19,059 nt of DNA from JADHLJ01 sp038118725 (GTDB taxonomy: Bacteria; Pseudomonadota; Alphaproteobacteria; Thalassobaculales; Thalassobaculaceae), in assembly GCA_038118725.1 (NCBI GenBank), contig JAYOIK010000087.1:1-19059 (forward strand), written 5' to 3'. This document shows, piece after piece, positions 1 through 8,221 of the stretch. The translations under genes and the position numbers were made by a program. Under the pieces are notes generated by a model. The model saw nothing but the letters and a program-made list of their open reading frames with translations. It was not told the DNA's origin and made no database searches. Within the stretch, counting starts at the first letter, position 1. Each line of letters starts with the position of its first letter.

Positions 1-68
1 CATGGTCCTCCTCAAAAAACGGGGCAACTCTAACCCAATGGGTGGACCACTTCTCAGGGGGCAGACCA
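1..68 (-). mobile_element. End of an IS3-like insertion sequence, with transposase orfA start
   Basis: On the minus strand the phosphatase coding sequence stops resembling its family at base 68, where TGGTCTGCCCCCTGAGAAG begins. This starts with the TG dinucleotide typical of IS3-family termini. About 65 nt inside that end lies a strong ribosome binding site (GAGGAGG, within 5-13) followed by ATG at 3..1, the expected place for the first transposase reading frame (orfA). Only the left end is inside the window, so the transposase, the other inverted repeat and the target duplication cannot be seen. The IS3 assignment rests on the TG end, the terminal sequence and the layout, and is from memory of the family. 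The alternative is a recombination junction that is not an IS end. Confidence 0.62.
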
Positions 69-1785
69 CGAAAAACTCCGCCGTGTTTTCCCGCGAGATC
101 TTGGCATTCGCCGCCATGACCGCTTCCTCGAGATCGCTTCCCTCGCGCAGAACCACGCTCTTTGAGAGGGCCTTGGCGAGCGCCATGAACAAGGACGCCG
201 GAACTCCTTTCCCCGTGACATCGCCGACCATGAAATAGAGCCGTCGGTCATCCAGCATGAAAGCGTCACAGAGATCACCGCCTATGCTTCTCGCGGGTTC
301 CAGAAAGGCGCGGAGTTCCACATGCCTCGGCAGCGATGATAGCGCCGTCGTATCCGGCAGCATGCCAAGTTGTATCTCCTTGGCCGCCGCCAATTCGCCA
401 TCGATCTTGGCCTCGCGCACCCGCGCTTCGGCGAGGGATTCACGCAGGTCGCGGCGGTGGCGATCGGTCTCGACCAAAAGCGCGCCGAGACAGCCAAGCG
501 CGGTCCCGCCCCCGCCAAGGAGCGGCACCACCAGGTCGAACAGGACTCGCTGCTCGGCGAACCCGACGACACTGGCCCCCACGATCAGGAAGGCGCCGCC
601 GACAACCCACGCGACGCCATGATTGGGTGTTCCTTTCGGCAAAACCCAAATCGCCAGCGCCGCCAGTATCAGCGCGACCGCGAATTCCGCCATCGGCATC
701 GCGGCGGGGCGTTTCAACCAAGCCCCCGACTGAATGATTTCGATCGCCTGGGCATGCAGGTCGGAGCCGTAGGTGGCGCCGATGACAGGCGTGGAAACAA
801 GATCTCGAACCCCGATCGACGCGAGCCCGACGATAACGATCTTTCCCTTAAGAGCATCGGGCGGAACACGGTCGAACAGAACATCGCTCGCCGATATTCT
901 ACGCTCTGGATCCTGTCGGGAAAAATGCGGTCGGAAACGCCCGTCGCTTTCGGTAGCGATGTCGAGCCCGCCGATCGAGATCGAACGTATCTCGTCATTC
1001 TTCGCAACAACGGTGATCTCGTCCACGTCTCGCGATAGCCTGAGGAGTTCCACGAACAAGGAGGGCGTCAATTGGCTTCCGATCCGAGTGACCGTCGGCA
1101 TTCGGCGGATCACCCCATCCTCATCCTTCGGCCCGTTGATCGACGCAACCCCCTCGGCCGCGCTTTCGAGAACGCCGATATTGCCAATGACGCCAGGAAA
1201 GGAGAGCACTTTCGAAGGCGTTTCGTCCGAGAACGCGGCGAACACCATCAGATCGTCGGGCTGAACGGTGCTGACATGCTCGTCGGCACCGACGCCGGCG
1301 CGGCTCAGAACCACCCGTGAATGGCTAATCGCGTCGGCGAAGATTGCGTCCGGGTCCAACAGGTCGCGGAATTGACCAGCCAATTCGGGTTGCCGGTCCC
1401 GAAAAATCCGCGCCAGACGCGCTGGACCATAGCGATCCGCTTCCGGGAAAAGCATGTCAAAGCCAATCACCCGAGGCTCTAGCTTGCGCAGCTTGAGTGT
1501 CAATTCCGCGAGAAAGGTCCTTGGCCAGGGCCAAGGCCCGGTCTCGGCCAGCGTTTCGTCATCGATTTCCACCACAATGGCCGGCATCGCATCGATCTGG
1601 CGTGGCATCAAGCGCTGATAGAAGTCGAAAACCTGTTCGCGCGGACGCGAGAGATCAACCAGGGCGAGAATCAGGAAGATCACGCAAGCGATCCCCGATC
1701 CGATGGCGCGAACGCGGCCTTTACCACGCGCATCCAGGCCCGGATCGCCTTGAGGGTCGATGCCTCGGGTTTTCTGGGTCGACAC
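1..1785 (-). pseudogene. CHASE2 sensor / PP2C (SpoIIE-type) serine phosphatase, truncated by an IS
   Basis: A membrane sensor phosphatase that would dephosphorylate a STAS anti-anti-sigma factor in a partner-switching pathway. It starts at GTG 1785, one base after the stop of the upstream MBL gene, so translation is probably coupled. Residues 28-46 form a membrane segment. Residues ~50-355 are an extracytoplasmic CHASE2 domain, with VVEIDDETLA and GPWPWPR near its start. Two or three membrane segments follow at ~365-437, then a short helical linker (~440-475) and the start of a PP2C domain. Metal-binding acidic motifs are visible: GGDLCDA (D504, D507) and GDVTGKG (D522). Native sequence ends at about residue 573, so only the first ~90 residues of the roughly 200-residue catalytic domain remain. 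The frame then runs without a stop through the IS end to the orfA ATG. Domain calls are firm. Loss of activity is inferred. Confidence 0.85.
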
Positions 1786-1786
1786 G

Positions 1787-2746
1787 TCAGAGACGGACTT
1801 CCAGCCCGTCGGCGGCGCAAAGAATCTCCAGGGACCGCTCCCCCCGCATCAATTCTTCATAGCGCTGGGTCTCACCGAGCAGTTCGTGCAGGGTCTTGTC
1901 GTCGTAGAGCGGCTCATGATGGAACATCGCAAGACGCTTGGCGCCGGCCCGATGACAGAAATCGACCGCGATCAGGCCGCTGGAATGCCCCCAATCCTCC
2001 TTCATGGTGATGCTGTCACCAAGCGAATACATCGTATCGAAGATCACCAGATCGGCGTCGCGGAAAAAATCGACAAATCCTTGCTCGGCGGCCAAATCCT
2101 CTCCCTTGTGCTCGGAATCGGTGCTGTAGACGAAAGCCTTGCCGTCGCGTTCGACCCGGTAACCGTAGGAATCGTTGTCGTGATACTGCTTGATAACTCC
2201 GACGCGGCAGCCGTTGATCTCGTGGGTTTGACCAGGCTCGAGAACCGTGAAGGTCATCTCGGCGTTCATGAAATCGAGTGGCACGGGAAAGGAGATCTTT
2301 TCCTGTTGGCGCCGCAACGCATGCTCGATCTGATCATGTCCGCCAAAAAAGTTCAGCTTCACGCCAGGGATGAAGGCCGGCGTGAAGAACGGGAACCCCA
2401 TGATGTGGTCCCAATGCAAGTGCGACATGAAGATGTTGAAGGTCTTCGCGCGCCCCTCGCCGAAACGCCGTAACGCGTCGATCCCGAGCGGACGCAGGCC
2501 CGAGCCCATGTCGAAAACCATGAACTCGCCTTCACCAAGGTCAAGCTCGACGCATGAGCTGTTACCGCCATAGGTGCCGCCTATCGGAAAGTCGAGATCC
2601 GTGTCGACGAAGGCCGCGGCTTCTTCCGCGTCGGCGAAACGCCGGCCATCGGCGGCCATAAGCGCGCCGACGACCTTCTCCTTGATTTCAACGGACGTAA
2701 TCGGCGTTGGGAGTGACCCGCGCGTGCCCCAGAATCGTACAAGCAT
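1787..2746 (-). CDS. Metallo-beta-lactamase-fold hydrolase
   Basis: A 319-residue MBL-fold protein, probably a cytosolic di-metal (zinc or iron) hydrolase acting on a phosphodiester or similar bond. Visible motifs are the N-terminal RFWGTRGS strand, GGNSSCVEL (60-68), the metal-binding HLHWDH (H109-H114), and candidate later ligands H189, D210, H254 and H276 (FHHEP). The opening and the HLHWDH loop resemble Lactamase_B_2 proteins of the PhnP/phosphoribosyl cyclic phosphodiesterase type, but the substrate is unknown. A G-rich stretch (AGGGGG) about 11 nt upstream can serve as ribosome binding site. It lies between the STAS gene (18-bp gap) and the CHASE2/PP2C gene (1-nt gap), so all three are probably co-transcribed. 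A role in turning over a signal for that pathway is conjecture. Confidence 0.85.
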   Translation of the reverse strand: MLVRFWGTRGSLPTPITSVEIKEKVVGALMAADGRRFADAEEAAAFVDTDLDFPIGGTYGGNSSCVELDLGEGEFMVFDMGSGLRPLGIDALRRFGEGRAKTFNIFMSHLHWDHIMGFPFFTPAFIPGVKLNFFGGHDQIEHALRRQQEKISFPVPLDFMNAEMTFTVLEPGQTHEINGCRVGVIKQYHDNDSYGYRVERDGKAFVYSTDSEHKGEDLAAEQGFVDFFRDADLVIFDTMYSLGDSITMKEDWGHSSGLIAVDFCHRAGAKRLAMFHHEPLYDDKTLHELLGETQRYEELMRGERSLEILCAADGLEVRL

Positions 2747-2764
2747 GAACGTCTGCCCCCTGAA

Positions 2765-3103
2765 CTACCCAGCCAGCGCCGCGTCAACACTCGCGTGAAC
2801 CGGGAGTATCTTGTCGAAGCGGCTGATCTGAAAAATTTCAAGCATCGTCTCGTTCAGATTCGCGACGGACAATTGCACCGACTTGGTCTTGGCTTCCTTG
2901 GAGACCCGCATGAGCGCGCGAAGCCCGACGCTCGACATGTACTCAACACCGCCGAAATCCACCACGAGAGGCCCAGCGGCTTCGGCCAATTGGCCAAGCG
3001 CGTCCATCAGGTTTTTCTGGAAAGCCTCGGCGCTATCATGATCGATCGCCCCACTCGGGCTGACCACCAGGGCACTCCCACGCGCCTTGCTCGTCCACTC
3101 CAT
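2765..3103 (-). CDS. STAS-domain anti-sigma factor antagonist (SpoIIAA/RsbV-like)
   Basis: A small single-domain STAS protein of 112 residues. In this family the unphosphorylated protein binds the anti-sigma kinase and frees the sigma factor; phosphorylation of a conserved Ser blocks this, and a PP2C phosphatase reverses it. The signature region YMSSVGLRAL aligns with the SpoIIAA motif MDSSGLG and places the phosphoacceptor at Ser58 of this start. The ATG at 3103 was chosen because GGGGGAAG lies 3-5 nt upstream and the STAS fold begins at once. An ATG at 3115 and one at 3175 give longer forms without a convincing ribosome binding site. It is the first gene of the signalling operon and a plausible substrate of the downstream phosphatase. 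The matching kinase and sigma factor are not in the window. Confidence 0.85.
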   Translation of the reverse strand: MEWTSKARGSALVVSPSGAIDHDSAEAFQKNLMDALGQLAEAAGPLVVDFGGVEYMSSVGLRALMRVSKEAKTKSVQLSVANLNETMLEIFQISRFDKILPVHASVDAALAG

Positions 3104-3290
3104 CGCTTCCCCCATCGGCTTGTCATCCATCTGGACACTATCATTCCGAGGCATCGACGCAAGGTCGAGAACCATGCCATTCGCGCGGCAAGGATGTGCT
3201 ATTCACGCAAGATCTTGGTTCGATGCATGCTTTAATCGCTCCCGTGAACTATGTTCGCCTCCTCAGGCTTCCACCAACTGGAAATCAATC
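3104..3290. promoter_or_regulatory. Divergent control region between the STAS operon and the monooxygenase gene
   Basis: About 190 bases separate the proposed starts of the divergent STAS and monooxygenase genes, so promoters for both should lie here. A perfect 10-bp palindrome, CAAGATCTTG, sits at 3208-3217. I see no convincing -35/-10 pair and no FNR-type box. If the longer STAS start at 3175 were used, the region would shrink to 115 bases. Confidence 0.35.
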
Positions 3291-5084
3291 ATGAACTACG
3301 TGGACCGTCAGCGGATCAAACTCGACAGCGACGCCGAGCGCCATGAAATCGTCACCGCGTGGCTGACCCGTTTCGAACAGGCCCTGGCCGGGGGGCGCGC
3401 CGCCGACATCGTCGCGCTTTTCGAAACCGATGGAAACTGGCGCGATGTCCTGGCTTTCACCTGGCACCTGACACCGGTCGTCGGGGCCACCGAGATCGCC
3501 GATCTCTTCGTCGCCCGCCAACCCTCGGTACAGGCACGCGATTTCGAGATCAGCCCGAACCGCGCCCAACCCCGTTCGGTCAAACGGCTGGGTCGCGACT
3601 GCATCGAGGCGATTTTCACTTTCCAGACCGCCGTGGGCCGTGGTGACGGCGTGCTCCGCCTCGTCGAGGCGCCGGACGGCTTTCATAAGGCGTGGGTTTG
3701 CTCGACCAACCTGGAGGAACTCAGGGGCTTCGAGGAAAAGATCGACGCAAACCGCCCGACCGGGGCCGCCTATTCCCGAAATTTCGGCGGCGACAACTGG
3801 GAAGACGTTCGCCGCAAGGCGCAAGCCTTTGACGATCACGATCCGACCGTGCTGATCGTCGGTGGCGCGCAGGCGGGACTGGCCATCGCGGCCCGCCTCA
3901 ACCAGGTCGGCGTGGATAATCTGGTCGTCGAAAAGTGGCCGCGGATTGGCGACAGCTGGAGAAAGCGATATCACTCGCTGGCCCTGCACAATTCGATTCA
4001 CGTGAACCACCTGCCCTACATGCCTTTTCCGCCGACCTGGCCGAATTACATACCCAAGGACATGCTGGGGCTCTGGTTCGAGATCTACGCTCAGGCCATG
4101 GAGATCAATAACTGGACCAGCACCGAGTTCACCAAGGGGGTCTGGGACGAGAACCAGAAATGCTGGATCGCCACCTTGAAGCGCGAGGACGGCTCGGAGC
4201 GTGTCATGCGCCCCCGCCACATCATCTTCGCCAACGGCGTTAGCAGCTATCCGCTGACGCCGGAGATCCCCGGGATCGACAACTTCAAGGGCGACGTCAT
4301 TCATTCCGAGGGTTTCGATAGTGGCGCGCCCTACGCCGGCAAACGGGCGATCGTGATCGGCACCGGCTCAAGCGCCAACGACATCGCGCTCGACCTGCAC
4401 AGCTTCAAATGCGACACCACCATCGTCCAACGGGGGTCGACGACTGTTGTTTCCATCGATCCTTCCGCCAAACTGAATTACGCGATGTACGAGGAAGGTC
4501 CGCCGATCGAGGATTGCGACCTGCTCGCTTCGGCGGTGACCCCGCCCTTGGTCATCCAGGCCTACAAGGCCTCGGCGGCGCGCATGTTGGAACTCGACAA
4601 GGAAATGATCGACGGCCTCAAGGGCATCGGTTTCAAGTTCGATATCGGTGAGGATGATACCGGCCATCAGATGAAGTACCGGCGGCGCGGCGGCGGCTAT
4701 AACCTGGACGCCGGCAGTTCCGAGCTGATGATCAAGGGTGAGATCGGCCTCATACAGAACGACCGCATTGAGCGGTACTGCCCGGAGGGAGCGCTGTTGA
4801 CCGACGGCACCATCGTTCCCGCCGACGTCATTGTTCTCGCCACCGGCTACTATCCGCAGGGCGAGTTGGTGCGTCGCGCCCTCGGCGAGGAGGTCGCGGC
4901 GGAAATCGGCCCGGTATGGGGCGAAGACGAGGACGGCGAGCTTTCGAACATGTTCAAGCGCACGCCGCGCGACGGCATCTGGTTCATCGCCGGCAGCCTC
5001 ACCCAAGCACGGATCTACTCGAAGTACATGGCGCTTCAGATCAAGGCGCTCGAGGAAGGCTTGGTCGATACCAGTCCGTATTGA
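3291..5084 (+). CDS. NTF2-like domain / flavin-containing monooxygenase fusion
   Basis: A 597-residue FAD- and NAD(P)H-dependent oxidoreductase of the flavin monooxygenase (FMO/YUCCA-like) superfamily. Residues ~15-150 look like a SnoaL/NTF2-type alpha+beta domain. From ~185 the FMO core starts with the FAD-binding GGAQAG (191-196) and continues with the FMO-type segment FKGDVIHSEGF (F332, G334, H338), the NADPH-binding GTGSSA (357-362) and the C-terminal ATGY (517-520). Phe replaces the Tyr of the classical FMO identifying sequence and the Trp of Baeyer-Villiger enzymes, so the reaction class is open. The frame is open upstream to 3087, but that part is antisense to the STAS gene; the ATG at 3291, preceded by a weak GGAAA, starts the recognisable protein. 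Substrate is unknown. It stands alone, divergent from STAS and convergent with hemerythrin. Confidence 0.85.
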   Translation: MNYVDRQRIKLDSDAERHEIVTAWLTRFEQALAGGRAADIVALFETDGNWRDVLAFTWHLTPVVGATEIADLFVARQPSVQARDFEISPNRAQPRSVKRLGRDCIEAIFTFQTAVGRGDGVLRLVEAPDGFHKAWVCSTNLEELRGFEEKIDANRPTGAAYSRNFGGDNWEDVRRKAQAFDDHDPTVLIVGGAQAGLAIAARLNQVGVDNLVVEKWPRIGDSWRKRYHSLALHNSIHVNHLPYMPFPPTWPNYIPKDMLGLWFEIYAQAMEINNWTSTEFTKGVWDENQKCWIATLKREDGSERVMRPRHIIFANGVSSYPLTPEIPGIDNFKGDVIHSEGFDSGAPYAGKRAIVIGTGSSANDIALDLHSFKCDTTIVQRGSTTVVSIDPSAKLNYAMYEEGPPIEDCDLLASAVTPPLVIQAYKASAARMLELDKEMIDGLKGIGFKFDIGEDDTGHQMKYRRRGGGYNLDAGSSELMIKGEIGLIQNDRIERYCPEGALLTDGTIVPADVIVLATGYYPQGELVRRALGEEVAAEIGPVWGEDEDGELSNMFKRTPRDGIWFIAGSLTQARIYSKYMALQIKALEEGLVDTSPY

Positions 5085-5175
5085 TTGGTCTCGCGCGGAT
5101 CGACTCACCAAAAGCCATCACGGCGTTTCCGCAAAGACCAGGAACGGTCTAGTTGATCGGGCGAAGATCGACGAG

Positions 5176-5652
5176 TTACAGTTCGACGCGCAACTCGACA
5201 AGGTCGGCATTGCTGAGCAAACGACGCGCCGCCGGCAAGATATAGTCGTTTTCGAAGGCGATATGGCGGCGCATGGACTCGAACAAACCGCGCAACATGT
5301 AGCCCGCGGCGTCCGGTGAAATCTCGCGAGAGCCCCGATGGAAGGCGCCGAGAAGGTCAATGACCTCCTCCGCGTGACCTTCGTCTATATCATGCTCTTC
5401 GCCCAAGCGGTCGAGACTGCGGATCAAACCGTCGTCCGAAGCGGCCCTGCGCCGGAGCAACGGGAACAGTACTCGGTCCTCGAACCGATGATGCTTTTCG
5501 ACACGCTCCGACAGGGCGTTGATCACGGCCCGGCAAATCGCCAGATCAACCTTGTCCGGCAATGAGTCGGCGATGCGCTCCATGGAATTGCACAAGGCCA
5601 AATGCCCGGCGTGGTGAACCAGGATCATGGTGATCGGATCGTCTTCCACCAT
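5176..5652 (-). CDS. Hemerythrin HHE-domain protein
   Basis: A soluble four-helix HHE cation-binding protein of 158 residues that should carry a non-haem di-iron centre able to bind O2 or sense O2/NO. Ligand-type residues are His13/His14/His17 in the first helix and three HxxxE motifs: H54-E58, H87-E91 and H130-E134. The ATG at 5652 is preferred. The frame can also begin at TTG 5661, but the GGAGGG upstream lies almost against that TTG and 10-11 nt from the ATG. No signal peptide or membrane segment is seen. It is divergent from the cbb3 oxidase operon and shares its upstream region with the FNR-type box, so low-oxygen control is plausible. Its role (O2 store, delivery to the oxidase, or NO/iron handling) is not shown by the sequence. 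Confidence 0.85.
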   Translation of the reverse strand: MVEDDPITMILVHHAGHLALCNSMERIADSLPDKVDLAICRAVINALSERVEKHHRFEDRVLFPLLRRRAASDDGLIRSLDRLGEEHDIDEGHAEEVIDLLGAFHRGSREISPDAAGYMLRGLFESMRRHIAFENDYILPAARRLLSNADLVELRVEL

Positions 5653-5754
5653 CCCGGACAAACCCTCCGTTCCCAGTCCCCACGCAATCCGCCCCGACCT
5701 TCGGCGCGACCGGCGGGAGAGCGCTCACCGTCGCACGAGAACGCGTCTCGCGAC

Positions 5755-5768
5755 TTGATCCAGATCAA
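5755..5768. promoter_or_regulatory. FNR/Anr/FixK-type binding box
   Basis: TTGATCCAGATCAA is a perfect match to the FNR-family consensus TTGAT-N4-ATCAA. If it works as a class II site (centred at -41.5), transcription of the cco operon would begin near 5803, some 42 nt before ccoN. A weak -10-like CATAGT lies at 5789-5794. Low-oxygen activation of cbb3 oxidase genes by FNR/Anr/FixK is well established in proteobacteria. The box is symmetric and about 100 bp upstream of the divergent hemerythrin start, so it could serve both directions. Confidence 0.85.
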
Positions 5769-5844
5769 TGTTTCATCGTGCCCGAAGTCATAGTTTCGCC
5801 CGGAACCCACTTCGCCGTCGGAGCGGGATTTTCGAGGGTGTTCA

Positions 5845-7467
5845 ATGCGATACGCGATCGGGATCATTCTACTCGGCATCGTCGCCGTCGTGGCGCTCAT
5901 GCTCACCGCGAAGGGCGCGGACCCGTTGATGCAGGCGCATTCGTGGGTCTTGGCCGTCTGCATGGGTGTCGCGACATTCGTCGCGATCGGTCGTCTTGAC
6001 TTCTCCACTCAAGGCGCCGGGTCGGGAACGACCGCCGCCTCGCCGCAAGGCTATCTGGACGGTGTCGTCCGCCTCGGCTGTATCGCGACGATGTTCTGGG
6101 GCATCGCTGGGCTTCTAGCGGGCGTGGTCATCGCCGCGCAACTGGCCTGGCCGGATCTGAACTTCGAGCCGTGGCTGAGTTTCGGCCGGCTTCGCCCCTT
6201 GCACACCTCGGCCGTGGTTTTCGCCTTCGGCGGAAACGCGCTGCTCTGCACGAGTTTCTATGTCGCCCAGCGAACCTGCCGCGCCCGGCTCGCCTTCGGC
6301 AACCTCGCCTGGTTCGTCTTCTGGGGCTATCAGCTTTTCATCGTTCTCGCCGCCACCGGCTATCTACTCGGCATCACCCAATCCAAGGAATATGCCGAGC
6401 CCGAGTGGTACGTGGATCTTTGGCTCACCGTCGTTTGGCTCGCCTATCTCGCGGTTTTCGTCGGCACATTGGTCAAGCGAAAAGAGCCGCATATCTACGT
6501 CGCGAATTGGTTTTACCTCTCCTTCATCGTCACCGTGGCGATGCTGCACGTGGTCAACAACCTGGCGATCCCGGTCTCGTTCATGGGTACCAAGAGCTAC
6601 TCCCTGTTCGCGGGAGTTCAGGACGCGCTGACCCAATGGTGGTACGGCCACAACGCGGTCGGCTTCTTCCTGACCGCGGGCTTCCTCGGCATGATGTATT
6701 ACTTCATGCCGAAACAGGCGAATCGGCCGATTTTCTCGTACCGCCTGTCGATCATCCATTTCTGGGCCCTGATCTTTCTCTACATCTGGGCCGGCCCGCA
6801 TCATCTGCATTACACCGCCCTGCCGGACTGGGCCCAAACCCTGGGCATGGTCTTCTCGGTCATGCTGTGGATGCCGAGCTGGGGCGGCATGATCAACGGC
6901 CTGATGACGTTATCCGGCGCCTGGGACCGGGTGCGCACCGATCCGATCATTCAGATGATGGTCGTCGCGCTCGCCTTTTACGGCATGTCGACCTTCGAGG
7001 GGCCGATGATGTCGATCAAGGCGGTCAACGGTCTCAGTCACTACACAGACTGGACGGTCGGGCACGTGCATTCCGGCGCTCTCGGCTGGGTGGGCATGAT
7101 TTCCTTCGCGGCGATCTATTTCCTGGTGCCAAGGCTCTGGGGACGAGAGCGGTTGTATAGCGCGCGCATGGTGTACTGGCACATCTGGCTGGCAACGGCG
7201 GGGATCGTTGTTTACGCCGCCGTCATGTGGGTCGCCGGGATCACCCAGGGCCTGATGTGGCGGGAATACGACGCCGAGGGGTTCCTGGTCTATTCCTTCG
7301 CCGATTCCGTCGCCGCCATGAACCCCGATTATGTCCTGCGCACCTTCGGTGGGCTGTTGTATCTCGCCGGCGCGCTGCTCATGGCCTTCAACATCACCAT
7401 GACAATCCTCGGCAGGGAGCGCGCGGAAGCCGCTCCGATCGGCGCCCCCGCGCCGGCCGCCGGTTAG
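5845..7467 (+). CDS. ccoN: cbb3-type cytochrome c oxidase subunit I
   Basis: Catalytic haem-copper subunit of the high-affinity cbb3 terminal oxidase in the inner membrane, which reduces O2 to water and pumps protons. The 540-residue protein is strongly hydrophobic with 12 or more membrane segments. Key residues can be placed: H120 and H409 for the low-spin haem b, H269, H319 and H320 for CuB, and H407 for the high-spin haem b3. Y313 lies 44 residues after H269, the spacing of the cross-linked His-Tyr pair of cbb3 enzymes. The C-terminal Ala/Pro-rich tail is unremarkable. The ATG at 5845 is preceded by CGAGGGTG. It is the first gene of the operon, about 75 bp downstream of the FNR-type box, and ccoO follows after 10 nt. 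Confidence 0.97.
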   Translation: MRYAIGIILLGIVAVVALMLTAKGADPLMQAHSWVLAVCMGVATFVAIGRLDFSTQGAGSGTTAASPQGYLDGVVRLGCIATMFWGIAGLLAGVVIAAQLAWPDLNFEPWLSFGRLRPLHTSAVVFAFGGNALLCTSFYVAQRTCRARLAFGNLAWFVFWGYQLFIVLAATGYLLGITQSKEYAEPEWYVDLWLTVVWLAYLAVFVGTLVKRKEPHIYVANWFYLSFIVTVAMLHVVNNLAIPVSFMGTKSYSLFAGVQDALTQWWYGHNAVGFFLTAGFLGMMYYFMPKQANRPIFSYRLSIIHFWALIFLYIWAGPHHLHYTALPDWAQTLGMVFSVMLWMPSWGGMINGLMTLSGAWDRVRTDPIIQMMVVALAFYGMSTFEGPMMSIKAVNGLSHYTDWTVGHVHSGALGWVGMISFAAIYFLVPRLWGRERLYSARMVYWHIWLATAGIVVYAAVMWVAGITQGLMWREYDAEGFLVYSFADSVAAMNPDYVLRTFGGLLYLAGALLMAFNITMTILGRERAEAAPIGAPAPAAG

Positions 7468-7477
7468 GGAGAGCGAG

Positions 7478-8209
7478 ATGTCCTTCCTGGAAAACCACAA
7501 GAAACTCGAACGCAACGTAACCTTGCTGCTCGTGTTCAGCTTCATCGCCGTCGCGATCGGCGGGATCATCGAGATCGTGCCGTTGTTCTACCTCAAGAAC
7601 ACGATCGAAAAAGTGACGGGAATGCGTCCCTATACTCCGCTGGAGCTTACCGGTCGCAACATCTATATCCGCGAGGGGTGCTATCTCTGTCACTCGCAGA
7701 TGATCCGCCCCTTCCGCGACGAGGTGGAACGCTACGGCCATTACTCACTTGCCGCCGAGAGCATGTACGACCATCCCTTCCAGTGGGGCTCCAAGCGGAC
7801 CGGGCCGGACCTGGCCCGGGTCGGCGATCGCTACTCCAACGAATGGCATGTCCAACATCTGATCGAGCCACGCACGCTGGTGCCGGAATCGATCATGCCG
7901 AGTTACGGCTTCCTGGCGGACAATACCCTGTCGACCCACGACATCGCCGATCACCTTCGCGCCAACAGTCTGGTGGGGGTGCCCTATGACGCGGAGATGA
8001 TCGCCAACGCCGAGGCCGATTTGCGTGCCCAGGCCGATGTCGACGCCGATACCGAAGGGCTGGAGAAGCGTTATCCAAAGGTTCGGGTGGCGGATTTCGA
8101 CGGCGACCCCGATCGGCTTACCGAGATGGACGCGATGGTCGCCTATCTCCAGATGCTGGGGACCCTTGTCGACTTCACCGCCTTCGACCCCAAGGCCAAT
8201 GAGCGATAG
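7478..8209 (+). CDS. ccoO: cbb3-type cytochrome c oxidase subunit II (monohaem cytochrome c)
   Basis: Membrane-anchored monohaem c-type cytochrome of the cbb3 oxidase that passes electrons toward CcoN. The 243-residue protein has one N-terminal membrane anchor (~14-37), then a periplasmic domain with the haem-binding CYLCH (C68, C71, H72) and the likely axial Met140 in IMPSYGF. The RPFRDEVERYG and RTGPDLARVG segments are typical of CcoO. A ribosome binding site (GGGAGAG) precedes the ATG. It lies 10 nt after ccoN and 12 nt before ccoQ. A stretch of acidic residues at about 165-200 is normal for the family. Confidence 0.97.
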   Translation: MSFLENHKKLERNVTLLLVFSFIAVAIGGIIEIVPLFYLKNTIEKVTGMRPYTPLELTGRNIYIREGCYLCHSQMIRPFRDEVERYGHYSLAAESMYDHPFQWGSKRTGPDLARVGDRYSNEWHVQHLIEPRTLVPESIMPSYGFLADNTLSTHDIADHLRANSLVGVPYDAEMIANAEADLRAQADVDADTEGLEKRYPKVRVADFDGDPDRLTEMDAMVAYLQMLGTLVDFTAFDPKANER

Positions 8210-8221
8210 GAGGGCTCGGCA

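Noticed and set aside
2751..2763. GTCTGCCCCCTGA, an inverted copy of 13 bases of the IS end (54-66)
   Set aside because: A 13-base match is expected by chance in 19 kb, it stops at once on both sides, and it falls in the ribosome-binding region of the MBL gene.
3208..3217. CAAGATCTTG palindrome in the STAS/monooxygenase gap as an operator
   Set aside because: A single 10-bp palindrome is common by chance and no regulator or promoter element ties to it; it is noted only within the control-region entry.
3285..4304. 339-codon open frame antisense to the monooxygenase gene
   Set aside because: The plus-strand protein has FAD and NADPH motifs across this region; the antisense product has none.
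5135..5150. AGACC-N6-GGTCT hairpin between the convergent monooxygenase and hemerythrin genes
   Set aside because: A 5-bp stem with no T-run is too weak to call a terminator.
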